DNA of 64,000 nt, from the NCBI GenBank assembly GCA_963777435.1, contig CAVZQT010000004.1, positions 682,001 through 746,000 on the forward strand. The letters are read 5' to 3'. Position numbers and translations under genes: made by a program. This DNA is from AP-15 sp963777435. Lineage in GTDB: Bacteria > Pseudomonadota > Alphaproteobacteria > ATCC43930 > CGMCC-115725. Within the stretch, counting starts at the first letter, position 1, and the number at the start of each line of letters is the position of its first letter. Under the pieces are notes generated by a model. That model did not search any database and was not told the DNA's origin. It saw only the letters and a list, made by a program, of their open reading frames with translations. Of this stretch, positions 46,342-56,146 are shown piece after piece.

Positions 46342-47154
46342 ATGGCGGTATTGAGATTCAACTCAAGGGGTCCCGACGTCGTTGCCCTGCAGCAGGCGCT
46401 GCAAGCGCACGGCTTCAGCCCCGGGATCATCGATGGTGATTTCGGGTACGGAACCCAGGCGGCGGTGATCGCCTTTCAAAAGAGCGAAGGCCTCAAGCCC
46501 GATGGCGTCGTCGGAGTGCTGACCCGCGACCGACTGGGCATGCTTGCGGCCCCGCCATCCGCACCGCTCGCCGACATCACTGCTAAGGTTACGGCAACGC
46601 AGGTATCCCGGATGTTCCCGCAAACCCCGCTCGGCCACATCAAGACGAACCTGCCCTTCGTGCTTAAAGCGATGCATGACGCCAGTCTCGGCGACAAATC
46701 GATGCTGCTGATGGCGCTGGGGACGATCCGCGCGGAAACCGCACCCTTTGAGCCGATCAGCGAAGGGGAATCGCGATATAACACCTCTCCGGGCGGCCCT
46801 CCATTTGATCTTTACGACAACCGCAAAGATCTCGGTAACCGCGGCGCGCCCGACGGCGCCAATTTCAAGGGCCGCGGCTTTGTCCAGCTGACCGGCCGCG
46901 CCAACTACACGATCTTTAGCGCCGAGTTGGAGCTGGGCACCGAACTGGTTACCGATCCGGATAAGGCAAACGACCCAACCATAGCAGCGCAGTTGCTGGC
47001 ATTGTTCCTGAAAAATCAGGAACAGAGGATCCGCGCTGCGCTCGACAGCGATGATCTGACCGAGGCGCGCAAGCTGGTGAATGGCGGCAGTAATGGTCTT
47101 GCCGACTTCATCGACGCGTATCAGATCGGCAACCGTATTCTGCCGGAATCATGA
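46342..47154 (+). CDS. Peptidoglycan-binding GH19 chitinase-like endolysin
   Basis: A 270-residue two-domain protein. The N-terminal peptidoglycan-binding domain (about 5-70) has GPDVVALQQALQAHGFSPG and DGDFGYGTQAAVIAFQ. The C-terminal catalytic domain (about 85-270) resembles glycoside hydrolase 19: IRAETAPFEPISEGES carries the likely catalytic Glu and GRGFVQLTGRANY lines the cleft. It has no signal peptide, as in phage endolysins or secreted effectors. ATG 46342 is favoured over ATG 46327 because GGAGAA sits nine bases ahead of it. It overlaps the next gene by four bases. Confidence 0.85.
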   Translation: MAVLRFNSRGPDVVALQQALQAHGFSPGIIDGDFGYGTQAAVIAFQKSEGLKPDGVVGVLTRDRLGMLAAPPSAPLADITAKVTATQVSRMFPQTPLGHIKTNLPFVLKAMHDASLGDKSMLLMALGTIRAETAPFEPISEGESRYNTSPGGPPFDLYDNRKDLGNRGAPDGANFKGRGFVQLTGRANYTIFSAELELGTELVTDPDKANDPTIAAQLLALFLKNQEQRIRAALDSDDLTEARKLVNGGSNGLADFIDAYQIGNRILPES

Positions 47155-47645
47155 AAATCACTGGCCTTGCTGGTCTGTTGTTGTTTGTAGCCGGTCAAGC
47201 GCTGGCGACGCCGCCGAGACACTGCACGGCAAATGAGTGCGTGATTTTTTCCTGCGCCACCGGCAACAAAATCGTCTCGGTCTGCGCCTCGGCAGACCTC
47301 GGCCCCCAGACCGGTTCGCTCACCTACCGTTTCGGGCCTCCGGGCCGACCGGAAATCTCCTACCCGCCGCCCGGCGCCTCTCGCGACCTGGTAAAGAGCG
47401 GCCGTTGGGTTTTCGCCGGAGGCGGCGGCGCTTGGCTTGCCTTCCATCGGCCGCCTTTCCGCTACATCGTTTATTCCGCGATCGGCGAAGGGTGGCATGA
47501 AAAGGCGGGCTTGGCAGTCGAGAGAAACGGCAGGCTGCTGACCAACATAGCCTGCCGCGGCGAGCCTAGCGCCAATGAGCTTGGCCCCGATTTCTTCAAC
47601 AGCGCCGCAATACCCGAAGACCCGACCCCGTTCGAGCTGCCCTAA
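47151..47645 (+). CDS. Secreted Cys-containing protein coupled to the endolysin gene
   Basis: A 164-residue protein with a clear signal peptide (residues 1-19, ending QALA). The mature part has cysteines in pairs (HCTANEC, FSCATGNKIVSVC) that may form disulfides, then beta-rich sequence and an acidic C-terminus. Its start overlaps the endolysin stop as ATGA, so translation is coupled. A periplasmic partner or inhibitor of the lytic enzyme would fit the pairing, but I do not recognise the family. Confidence 0.7.
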   Translation: MKITGLAGLLLFVAGQALATPPRHCTANECVIFSCATGNKIVSVCASADLGPQTGSLTYRFGPPGRPEISYPPPGASRDLVKSGRWVFAGGGGAWLAFHRPPFRYIVYSAIGEGWHEKAGLAVERNGRLLTNIACRGEPSANELGPDFFNSAAIPEDPTPFELP

Positions 47646-47810
47646 TTAAACTGCGCGTCCCCGACAGTTTGCTGACGTGATTTGTGTCGCTTTCGAGACG
47701 GAATGATGACGATGAATCTGCAAAAGGATAAATCAAGCTGATTTGGATCGATGCGACTGAAGCTTCAGGGATTGCTACTCGTTCAGAATGGGAACGGAAG
47801 CGGGAAGGTG

Positions 47811-48047
47811 ATGAGCTCCGAGAGCAGATTAACGGGTAAGTGGTTTGTCGAGCTGGCCGCACTTCGCGAGCAGGCACGTCATGCGTGTGACGAGATGAGA
47901 GCCACGATTGCCGAGTTCCAGAACCTTCAGATTGTCGGGCCGGCAATCAGAGAAGAGGTTAGGCATGCCTGCCGACAGCTGCGGCTAGCAGTTAGTCATT
48001 CCCAAAACGCCCGCAATGCCCGTCACCTCGACCGGGTCATTTTGTAA
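47811..48047 (+). CDS. Small helical protein, hypothetical
   Basis: A 78-residue protein predicted helical (KWFVELAALREQARHACDEM and VRHACRQLRLAVSHSQNARN). GGGAAGG lies just before the ATG at 47811. The sequence contains two R-H-A-C segments in a heptad-like context and may form a coiled coil. It follows the endolysin and secreted genes by 165 bases. No family recognised, moderate doubt that it is real. Confidence 0.4.
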   Translation: MSSESRLTGKWFVELAALREQARHACDEMRATIAEFQNLQIVGPAIREEVRHACRQLRLAVSHSQNARNARHLDRVIL

Positions 48048-48064
48048 GCCCCGGGCCTCGCTGC

Positions 48065-48510
48065 TTACAGCGATAGATGCAGGAACTGATTGAACGGGCT
48101 CGGTTTGTAGTCGGAAAACCGCTCCCCGTTGATAAAACCTCGCTTACGGTAAAGGGTCAGCGCAGGTTCGAATGCTGGACCGCTTTCGGTTTCCAAGCTG
48201 AGCCGCTCTAAACCGCGCGCTCTTGCTTCGGCTATTATGTGATCGAGTAAAGCCGTCGCAGCGCCCTGATGGAGGCAATCCGGATGGGTCCGCATCGACT
48301 TCAACTCACCAATGCCATTGCCGAGTTCCTTGAGGGCGCCAGTGCACGCGATCTTGCCGTCGCGCCAGACGCTCCAGACCGTTACTTCAGGAGCTTGCAG
48401 ACCGGATAGATCAAGCGCGAAGACGCTGCCGCGCGGTGAGCTGGCGTGCATCCCGGCAATAACGAGCGCGTCGCGTCACCCGAGAGATCGTCTTCCTTGA
48501 TGTCGAACAT
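48065..48510 (-). CDS. GNAT acetyltransferase, frame-shifted near 48455
   Basis: The frame from 48451 reads MHASSPRGSVFALDL, KELGNGIGELKSMRTHP and LSLETESGPAFEPALTLYRKRGF, an acetyl-CoA-dependent GNAT. Relatives usually carry about 20 more N-terminal residues. A second frame from ATG 48510 supplies a plausible one (M-F-D-I-K-E-D-D-L-S-G-D), which would join after one indel near 48455. GGCAGG lies upstream of 48510. The acyl-CoA acceptor is unknown. Confidence 0.68.
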
Positions 48511-48715
48511 CGGCCTGCCGCGATCGAGCGCCCCAAACACCCACCAACGTATATGGCATCCGAATTTTGCGAAGTCGGCGTCAGGGCCTACCGGCCTTCG
48601 GACTTGCTTCGAGGTTCCCGGCTCCAGCTCACGGACAGCGGCGCCCCACGGATCAAACTCCGTGGAGCAAGTCCGACAGCAGGAGTGAATACAGCGGCCG
48701 GAGGCCGGGGAAGCG

Positions 48716-49572
48716 TCAGCCGGCGGTGTGCTTGCGGATAAAGGCTTTCATGCGCTCGATCGCGCGGGCGGCGTAGGGAGCGTCGGGCTTGCCGGTCATA
48801 AAGCCGTGATTGGCGCCCTCGTAGAGCTGCAATTCGGCCTCGCCGCCAGCCTTCTGGTAGTCGGCGACAAATTTGCGCATCAGCTCGACCGGGACCCATT
48901 CGTCTTTGTCGCCGCCAAACACCAATGCCGGCGGCAATGCGACCTTTTCGCCGCGTTCGAGCATGCGCGGCGGGTTGCCCTCTTCCATCGTCGCTGCGTC
49001 GCCCCAGAAATTGTGATGGTTTTCGAGAAGTTCGGCGTTGCCGGCCTTTTTGGCGAGTTCGTAGCGCAGCAGCGGGTCGAGCACGCCCCAGCCGGAGATC
49101 ACAAAGGCCAGCCGGGCGTCGAGCGCCGGCGCGTCGGGCAGCCACAATTCGCTATAGCGCGGGTCTTCGGGCCGCATCGCCGCCAGCAAGACCTGATGGC
49201 CGCCGCTCGACGTGCCAAAGCTGCCGACCCATTCGGCGCGGCTTCTGAAATTCGCGAGCATTCGCCTTGAGCCAGCGGGTGGCGAGATTGATGTCGGCGA
49301 GCGAGGCGGGATAGGGCGCCTCGGGCGGCATGCGGAAATCGATCGAGGCGACAAAGATGCCGCTCTCGGCCAACGCCTTGGCGATGAAATCGTTGTCGGT
49401 GCGGTCCTTGTTGACCCAGGCGCCGCCATGCACCTGCAGCACGGCCGGGAACGGGCCGCCCCCGCTCGGCCGGTAAAGCCGCGCCAGCAGCGAGCCGGCC
49501 GCCTTGGCGCTGGTATTCGACATCCTCGACGCGGACATCATGGCGGGCCTCGGCTTCGAGCGTCGTCGGCAT
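48716..49572 (-). CDS. Alpha/beta hydrolase, two frame breaks
   Basis: An esterase or lipase of the HSL/BD-FAE type, in three frames. From 49572 the first piece reads VRVEDVEYQRQGG; the second has LLARLYRPSGGGPFPAVLQVHGGAWVN with the HGG oxyanion hole. The third has SFGTSSGGHQVLLAAMRP (nucleophile G-x-S-x-G), the acidic residue in DKDEWVP and the His in EGANHGFM. Joins near 49500 and 49255 give about 284 residues, normal size. It is last in the minus-strand run of the 48.7-54.2 kb region. Confidence 0.8.
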
Positions 49573-49638
49573 TTGCGGCTCCTCACATACGTGGTTCGCG
49601 GGCTATCCTAACGGATCGAGCGTGCACAAATCCACCGC

Positions 49639-50862
49639 TCAGCGGCGCAGCCGGTCGAGCGCCATCGGCACCATCGGATGATTGCGGTGAAGCTCGAGAA
49701 CTCGGCGTTCGAGGCCGGCGCGCAGCGCCGGCTGCTTCGCGGAAACTCGCGGTCGGTCCAGAAGCGCTTGGCCGGGATCGAAGAAGCCGACTGTGTCGAG
49801 AAAGGCGATCGTGAAATAGTAGCTTTCGGGCAGCGACTTCGCCGGCGGCGCGCGCGACGACCGTGCCGTCAGGCGGGATTGCGGTTTCGAGACACCAGCG
49901 CAGCAGCCGATCAAGCTCGTGCCGGGCGCGACCGCGTTGGTCGGGATGCATGTGCGGCCAGCCGAAACTGAACAGCACCGCGACGTCATAATTGTTGTGG
50001 CTGGTGATGCCCTCGTCGTCGAGCCAGCCATTCGGATAACGGTCGTCGCGGATTTGCAGCAACGTGTCGATCAGCTGCGGCCAGTGGCCGATATGGCCTT
50101 CAAGATAACGGGCCATGTGAAACGTCATGCTGAGGTCGGCGGTGCGCCAGCGCTGCCCGTCGATCTCGTAATCGGCGCCAAAAAAGCCGGTCGCCGGGTC
50201 CTGCCAACCGGCGATAAAGTCCCGGATCGACCGTCGCGAGCCGCGCAGTCCCAGGGATAGCCCCACGGGCGGCGGCGCAAAATCAGCCGCACCAGATCGC
50301 CGGTGGCGAAATTGAGTTCCTTGCGGCGATCGACGCCGTCTTCGGCAAGGCGGGAGACGACAAGGTCTGTCCAGATAATTCCTCAGCCGGTCGGGGTCAT
50401 TGACCCGGTCAAGAAAGCGCGGCGGGTTGCCGCCGATCTCGAAATCGTCTGCAAGCATTGGGTCGACCGAGGCGTCGAGCTTGAGAAACCAGACATCGGT
50501 GCCGATGCCGAAACTGCCCTGCTCGTCGCGCGATGGGACAGTGCGCGCGGCGGCTCTGCGGCAAGGGTGCGGACCCGCTCGAATGTCTTTGACGCCGCCG
50601 CCGCATCGCCGGTGTATTGCAGCCGCCACTGCAACTCCCGGATTGCCTGACGGGGGCGAATGGTGTCGGCGCCGCCGGCTTCGTCGCGGTCGAGCTGCCG
50701 CTCGATCGCGCGGATCTCGGGCAGGATCGCCCGGCACAATTTGGCTATCTCCGGGAAATAGGAGGCGAGGACGCTTTGCGGGCTCCAGCCCCGCGGCGCC
50801 GGCGGTGATCGCCCTTGGGGCTGGCCGTCCGCGCAAAGCGGGTCGCAATCAGACCGACACAC
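49639..50862 (-). CDS. Protein of unknown family with predicted helical repeats, four frame breaks
   Basis: Pieces in several frames order into one protein of about 405 residues. N-terminal: SVLASYFPEIAKLCRAILPEIR. Then GSFGIGTDVWFLKLDASVDPML, then LVVSRLAEDGVDRRKELNFA, then FIAGWQDPATGFFGADYEIDG and YLEGHIGHWPQLIDTLLQIRD. C-terminal: SLPESYYFTIAFLDTVGFFDP. Breaks lie near 50535, 50375, 50235 and 49848. The alternating helices with aromatic turns suggest an alpha/alpha toroid, like six-hairpin glycosidases, but this is only inference. Position between a Bcr/CflA transporter and an alpha/beta hydrolase suggests a metabolic role. Confidence 0.6.
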
Positions 50863-52105
50863 GGACCCGCGCTTCGGCGGTCATCGGCCGGGACTGCGCT
50901 AAGGAACCGAAGGCGGTAGCGCAAAACAGCCCGGCGCCGGCGATGATCAGCGCAAGGACAACCGGACTGCCGGCCGGACCCAAGGACAGCGCGGCGGTGG
51001 CGCTCGCCGCTCCGGCCATCTGAATAGTGCTGACGAGGCCGGAAGCGGAGCCGGCAATTCCCGGGTTGGCCGAAAGACTGCCGGCGGTGGCATTGGGTGT
51101 AACGAGCCCACTGCCGCAACACACAAACATCATCGGGCCGACGATAACAAATGGGCCGGTAACATGCAGCAGCGCGAGCGTCAGCAGGACAGCCCCTGCG
51201 GGGATCAGAACCGTAGCGCCGATCGCAATCATGGCGTTGATCCCGAGCCGATTGGCGAGCCGGCTCGACAGAAAGCTGCCAACGATAAAGCCTAACGGTG
51301 GCAGCGCCGCGTAGTAGCCGTATTGTTGGGGTGTGAGGCCGAACTTGCCGATCAGCACCGCCGGGGCGCCCGCGGCAAAAATATGAAACCCGGCGTGAGC
51401 GCCGGCCGCAGCAAGCGCATAGCCGACAAACCGGCGACCCGTGATCAGGGTGCGGTAGTTTGCCAGCATCCCTTGTCCAGTCGCATCGGCAACCGGGGCG
51501 GCACCGCGATTGGGGACAAATCGGACGATGAGCGCCGCCGCCAAGCAGGCAAAAGCCGCTATTACGACAAAATTCGCGCGCCAGCCGAACCACATCTGAA
51601 GATACCCGCCCAATACCGGCGCCGAGGCCTGCGTCAGGGTCGCGGCGATCCCCAGCACGGCGATGGCTTGCGCGGCGCCCTCGCGTCCCCAGATCTCGCG
51701 AGCCAAGGCGCGGCCGACGACCATGCCGGCACATGCCCCGATCCCCTGGATCACACGCCCGGCGATCAACATTTCGATGCTAGGACTGGCGGCGCAAACA
51801 AGGCTCGCCGCGGCGCTCAACATCATTCCGGAAACGAGCGTCCGGCGACGGCCAAAGCGGTCCGAGAGCGGTCCCAGGACCAACATGCCAAGTGCGAATG
51901 CAAATAGGTAACCGACAAATGTCAACTGCACGCTTGTGATTGAGGTGAGCAGTCCATGCGCGATCGCCGGTATCGACGGTACGTAAATAGTCGAGGCCGC
52001 CAACCCCAGCGATGATGATGTGGTCAGGCTCAGCAACACCACCCTGCGGTTTCGGGTGGTGAAGCGGTGGGAGGCGAGCGAGAAATCTTCAAACTCGGAC
52101 ATCAT
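50849..52105 (-). CDS. Bcr/CflA-type MFS transporter
   Basis: A 418-residue transporter with about 12 hydrophobic helices. The first has LAASTIYVPSIPAIAHGLLTS. Motif A is LGPLSDRFGRRRTLVSGM, and RVIQGIGACAGMVVGRALARE is the typical fourth-to-fifth helix stretch. The family exports bicyclomycin-like compounds, sulfonamides and sugars. It follows the heparinase-like gene by 25 bases and overlaps the next gene by 14 bases. The cargo is unknown. Start near 52105 is chosen from tandem Met residues. Confidence 0.88.
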   Translation of the reverse strand: MMSEFEDFSLASHRFTTRNRRVVLLSLTTSSSLGLAASTIYVPSIPAIAHGLLTSITSVQLTFVGYLFAFALGMLVLGPLSDRFGRRRTLVSGMMLSAAASLVCAASPSIEMLIAGRVIQGIGACAGMVVGRALAREIWGREGAAQAIAVLGIAATLTQASAPVLGGYLQMWFGWRANFVVIAAFACLAAALIVRFVPNRGAAPVADATGQGMLANYRTLITGRRFVGYALAAAGAHAGFHIFAAGAPAVLIGKFGLTPQQYGYYAALPPLGFIVGSFLSSRLANRLGINAMIAIGATVLIPAGAVLLTLALLHVTGPFVIVGPMMFVCCGSGLVTPNATAGSLSANPGIAGSASGLVSTIQMAGAASATAALSLGPAGSPVVLALIIAGAGLFCATAFGSLAQSRPMTAEARVRVSV

Positions 52106-52130
52106 CAATCCAACGTGCAAGAACGAGCCA

Positions 52131-54202
52131 TCATATCGCGTTTTTCATTTCATGGACCTTAGGGCGGCAGCGCAAAGCGGTGCGCAAGCCTCGCGCACGG
52201 CAGCCGCGACGCGGCACACCAGCGAGCCGCACCGGCCGCCGCGCAAGCCAATGGTCGAGGGGAGTGATTGGCAACGCCAACTCGTTCCCCTCGCAGTCCG
52301 GCAGCAGGAGAACCGTCACCCGCGGCGTACCTGCCGGCAGGATGATCTGGAGGCGTCGGATCGGCGCCCCGGCGGCGCGCTGATCCCCGGCGTCCGTACA
52401 GCGTGGAAGCTCCGATACCGGCCGGCTGTCGCCCGCTTTGCGCCCATGCAGCTGTCGCGGATCGTCGGGCGAAAACGAGCGCGGCGGCGGCGGCCACGAC
52501 AACGCAAATCGTGCACCGGCCGGCTCCAATATGCGTGCGTCAAACTGGTCGTCGCCAATGCGAAAGCGAGCAAAGGAACCGGTTACCGCGGCAGGTTCCG
52601 CGGCGGTATGGGCGGTCCAGGTGATCTCACTGCAAATCCCCGGATCGATCTCGTCTTGGATCACAATTTGGCGGCCGAGCAGCGCGGCTCCGCGCCGGAT
52701 CGTGCCGGCCGGCTGTCCGTACGCCGGCGACAAATCCAGCACCACCCATTTATTCTCGCCCTCGACGTTGCTGCCGATAACAGTTGCTGGCGAATTTGGA
52801 AGCTGGTCGTGGCCGACGATCGTTAGCGTATTATGACCGGCCGCCCGGGAGCGGTAATATCGCCAACGTCGGCCCGGAGCGCCCATTCGCGCCGTGATCG
52901 AAATACCCGGGCAGATCGTAATCATCCGAGCCCATATCGACCACCCAGCGGTGCCTGGCGCCATCGACGACGAAAGTTCCGGCATCCGCTTGAGCATGCA
53001 CAAGGATTTCTTCGGGAGGCGGAACCTTGCCTTGGAGCGGTTAGCGGACACATTACCGCCTTTGATTGCCAGATAGACCGCCCGAGCCGCCGGATCGGAT
53101 GACCAGGTATTACGAAAGCAGGCGAGATCGGCGCTGCGAAAAACTTTGGCAGTCGGCAGGCCGAGCGCCGTGGGCGAGGCTTTCTCATGGCACGGCCAGA
53201 TCGCCGTAAACGGCAGATACCAACCCTCGCTCTCGCCGAGAAGCCAACCGTCGACGGGTCTGCCGAAGCGATGCGCGAACCACGCTAGCGGCAAAATGTC
53301 GTATTGTTGCTGCGAATCACCAAAATTGAACGCGGCTCCGAACGGGCCGGCGGCATGCAATGCAAAATCGCCAGTCTGGGCGAATCCCGCGCAATCCGAG
53401 AGTCCAAAGCTGCAGCCGAGCGTGCTCTCCAGCGCCGCCACCATAAAGCCGGCATAGCGCATCGCCAGTGACCAATAGCTCAGGCCTTCGCGCCATGCGC
53501 CATCCGGCGCGAATGCCGAAAAGATGTTCCAACTCGATATTAGGCCGTGGCGGAGGAGTTCGGCCGCCAGTGAGCGGTCACACGGCAACATCGAAAGCGC
53601 CGCCACAATGATGCCGGCATTGGAGACCAGCGTGCAGTTGTCGCGTCGCCGGGGCCAGAGCAGCGACTGGTCCCGGTAGGCGTCGAGCGCCGGCAGCAAG
53701 ACATTGCGGCGGATCGAGGCTTCAATCTCCCGGCGCTCGCATTCGGTAAGCGTATCAAACAGCCAATCATGAGCAAGGGCTACAGCGACGGCGATTTCGG
53801 CGCAGTCGAGAAACGAACGGATCACCGGCCGTTCCTTCCAGCTCGGCGCTGCGGCAAATTGTCCGAGCGTGTGTCGCGTTGCCGCCAGTGCCGGTTCCGC
53901 GAGCGAAGGTTCGGCCGTGAGGGCGATAAAGGCGGTGTTGATCAGCCGGCGCGCCCGGCGCTTGATCAGCGCGCGCGGTTCTGCCGATGCAAGAGGAGCG
54001 GCAATTTCCGATAGCAACTTTGCCGAGTGCTGTTGTAGTCGCCGTTGCTGGAGGCAAGACGGCGCACATCGACCAAGGCTTCTTTGTGGAAGAGCAGATA
54101 CGGACGAGGCAAATCAAAAGCAGCAACAGCAGTCGCAAGCGCCGCCAGATCCGGCCCCCCAAGCCGTTCGAAGTCGAATGATCGCGCGCTGTCGAACGGC
54201 AA
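52131..54202 (-). CDS. Heparinase II/III-like polysaccharide lyase, three frame breaks
   Basis: The first frame (54202) begins M-P-F-D-S-A-R-S. From about 54010 the main frame covers the alpha/alpha toroid with AFAPDGAWREGLSYWSLAMRY and FNFGDSQQQYDILPLAWFAHRF. A short stretch at about 53060-52890 reads correctly only in a third frame, as HAQADAGTFVVDGARHRWVVD. This matches the heparinase II/III C-terminal motif, with Gln where many members have a second His. Repaired size is about 690 residues. No signal peptide is evident. It lies with an MFS transporter and a hydrolase. Confidence 0.78.
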
Positions 54203-54315
54203 TCGAATCTCCGAGAATTCAGCGTGGCGTCGGCGAGCGAGCCGCTAACTCTCGTTGTTGGGAATTAATTATAAGTTTCTGTCCAGAGCAGCTCTACCAC
54301 CCGCAATTGCACCGG

Positions 54316-55499
54316 TTAGGCTTGGGCGAGAAACTTTACAAGGAAATCATCGCGCCAAGCGGCGAGGTTGAATTTGCCGCGCAACGAAACGTTGGAACGA
54401 TCTTTATGCATTAGGTTGAGCGCCATGTGGCGGAGTATCGCCAGGTTGTAGGGACTGTTGTCGCGGCGGCTGCGGATTTGGTCCTCGTTCATCACCACGT
54501 TGAGCACCCAGTGCAACCGGTTCTCCACCCCCCAATGTGACCGAACGACTTCGCCGAGGCGCTCGGGCGACAGCGGTGCGCTAAGCAGAAAATAGGCGGT
54601 CTCGGTTGTGGTTTTTGTGATGCGCCAGTGGGTGATCGGCGAACCCGAACGATGCGGCCGAGTGCGCGTCAATCCCGGCCAGCGGTGGCGTTCCTGCAAC
54701 CACCTCGATGTCGGTTGATACGAGCGCAAAGCGCGTCTCGAGCCGGCCATGATTGTTGTCATGGGTAGCGTGAGTGTATGGGCCACGATGAGGATCGCGG
54801 AAAAAGCGGACGACGTCGGCGTGCAGAGGAGCATGATTACCCTTTAGTGCTAAAGCATAATCGCCACCTCGCTCGATGATTCGCTGGCCGATATCGCGCC
54901 GACAATTGAACGCGTCGGTGGTAACAATGGTCCCGTTAAGGTTAAGCATGTCTAAGAGCTTAATCACGGCGGCGCTTTCTTTGTTTTTGGCGGTCGTCGC
55001 GATCTGGGCCAGTACGAGACGGGTGTCGCAACACCAGGCGCTGATCATGTGAAGCGCGGACCCGGGGCGCGTCTGGCCGATCGGCGGCCGGAGCGCCTTC
55101 CCGTCGATCGCGATAACTCCGCTGCAGGTCTCGCGGAAGCGTGCCATAAAGCGTCTGAAAGCACAGCCGGAACTGATCAGGGTCGAGCTGGCGGAATACG
55201 CGGCTGAAGGTATCGTGGCTCGGCACTCCATTCTTTAGACGCAGAAAGCTGCCAAGAAACTCCTGCTTCGCCTCGGCAAAGACCGCCATATCGACGGCCG
55301 TCTGGCCTCCTGCTAAAGTCGCGCATAATGCGATCGTCATAATCTCTGGCAGATCGTGACGTTTGGCGTTGGGACCTCGCGGATCCCTCAACTCGGCAAA
55401 GCAATGGCCGAGACTTTGCACTGCCTGATCCATGGCACTTTTCGGGGCGTCAGCGAAGGCCGCTCGGCCAACCTGGTGAGGATCTTCGAGGATGTCCAA
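54316..55499 (-). mobile_element. ISAs1-family insertion sequence, transposase frame-broken
   Basis: Transposase parts lie in three frames in order. From 55499: LRDPRGPNAKRHDLPEIM and GVPSHDTFSRVFRQLDP. Then IAIDGKALRPPIGQ (first catalytic Asp) and IVTTDAFNCRRDIGQ (second Asp). Last: VVRSHWGVENRLHWVLNVVMNED with the Glu. This is the ISAs1 (H-repeat) DDE pattern. Breaks lie near 55160 and 54705, perhaps more. The element may be inactive or the breaks may be assembly errors. I could not define terminal inverted repeats or a target duplication. Confidence 0.85.
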
Positions 55500-55570
55500 G
55501 GAGGACGCGACGTTGGCAGCGGATCAAGCACAGAGATGTCATGCCGTGCTCTAAGCGATATCCAATTTTA

Positions 55571-56146
55571 GTCTGGCCTTGACGAAGCCCGGAATATTTC
55601 GGCTTTTCGACGAGATTATAAATCATGTTTTTTCCGAGGAAAAAAGTTGCGTGTGCCCGAATTCGAGTACGAATGCTCTAATACAACCCAAGACGTTCGG
55701 ATCGTAAAGCGTTCGACTATCACATGAGGGGATACACATTGAGGTCCTTCGATGGTTTGTCTTGTCCCTCCGAGCGGAAATTTGCTGCACGCGGTCAGCG
55801 AAATGTCGCCAATATCGTCAACCACATGTCAAAAATGCAAGTGATTTAAATTTAATTCAACTCGCGAAACGCGGATTACGATTCAATCCGGCTTCGACGA
55901 TTGCTGGGTCCGCGTAATGTGTGTCACAATCGGACGCGAAAACTGCATAGCGCCGAGGCAAACGAGTTCGGCGCAACTAAGGATTGAGGCGTAAATCGTC
56001 GGTTAGGCTTCTCCGATCAGACTGCACGTGACGCTTCTTTGACGCGGCCTGCGATAGCTTTGCTTAAAAGGAGGTTGCGGGGCGGTGTATTCGGAGCGGT
56101 GCTGCTCAGTGCCCGCTGCCCGGACCGAAATGGGGGTGACGGACCG
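55571..56146. other. AT-rich non-coding gap with a short palindrome
   Basis: About 575 bases with no gene that I can support, clearly less GC-rich than the rest of the window. A palindrome TTTTTTCC-GA-GGAAAAAA lies at 55627-55644. The promoter of the PP-loop gene at 56147 should lie toward the right end. Confidence 0.45.

Noticed and set aside
54250..55640. Terminal inverted repeats and target duplication of the ISAs1 element
   Set aside because: I could align only a short AGAGCA-like stretch at the two ends, which is not enough.
55627..55644. Palindrome TTTTTTCC-GA-GGAAAAAA
   Set aside because: Two-base loop and AT stem; not a convincing terminator or binding site on its own.
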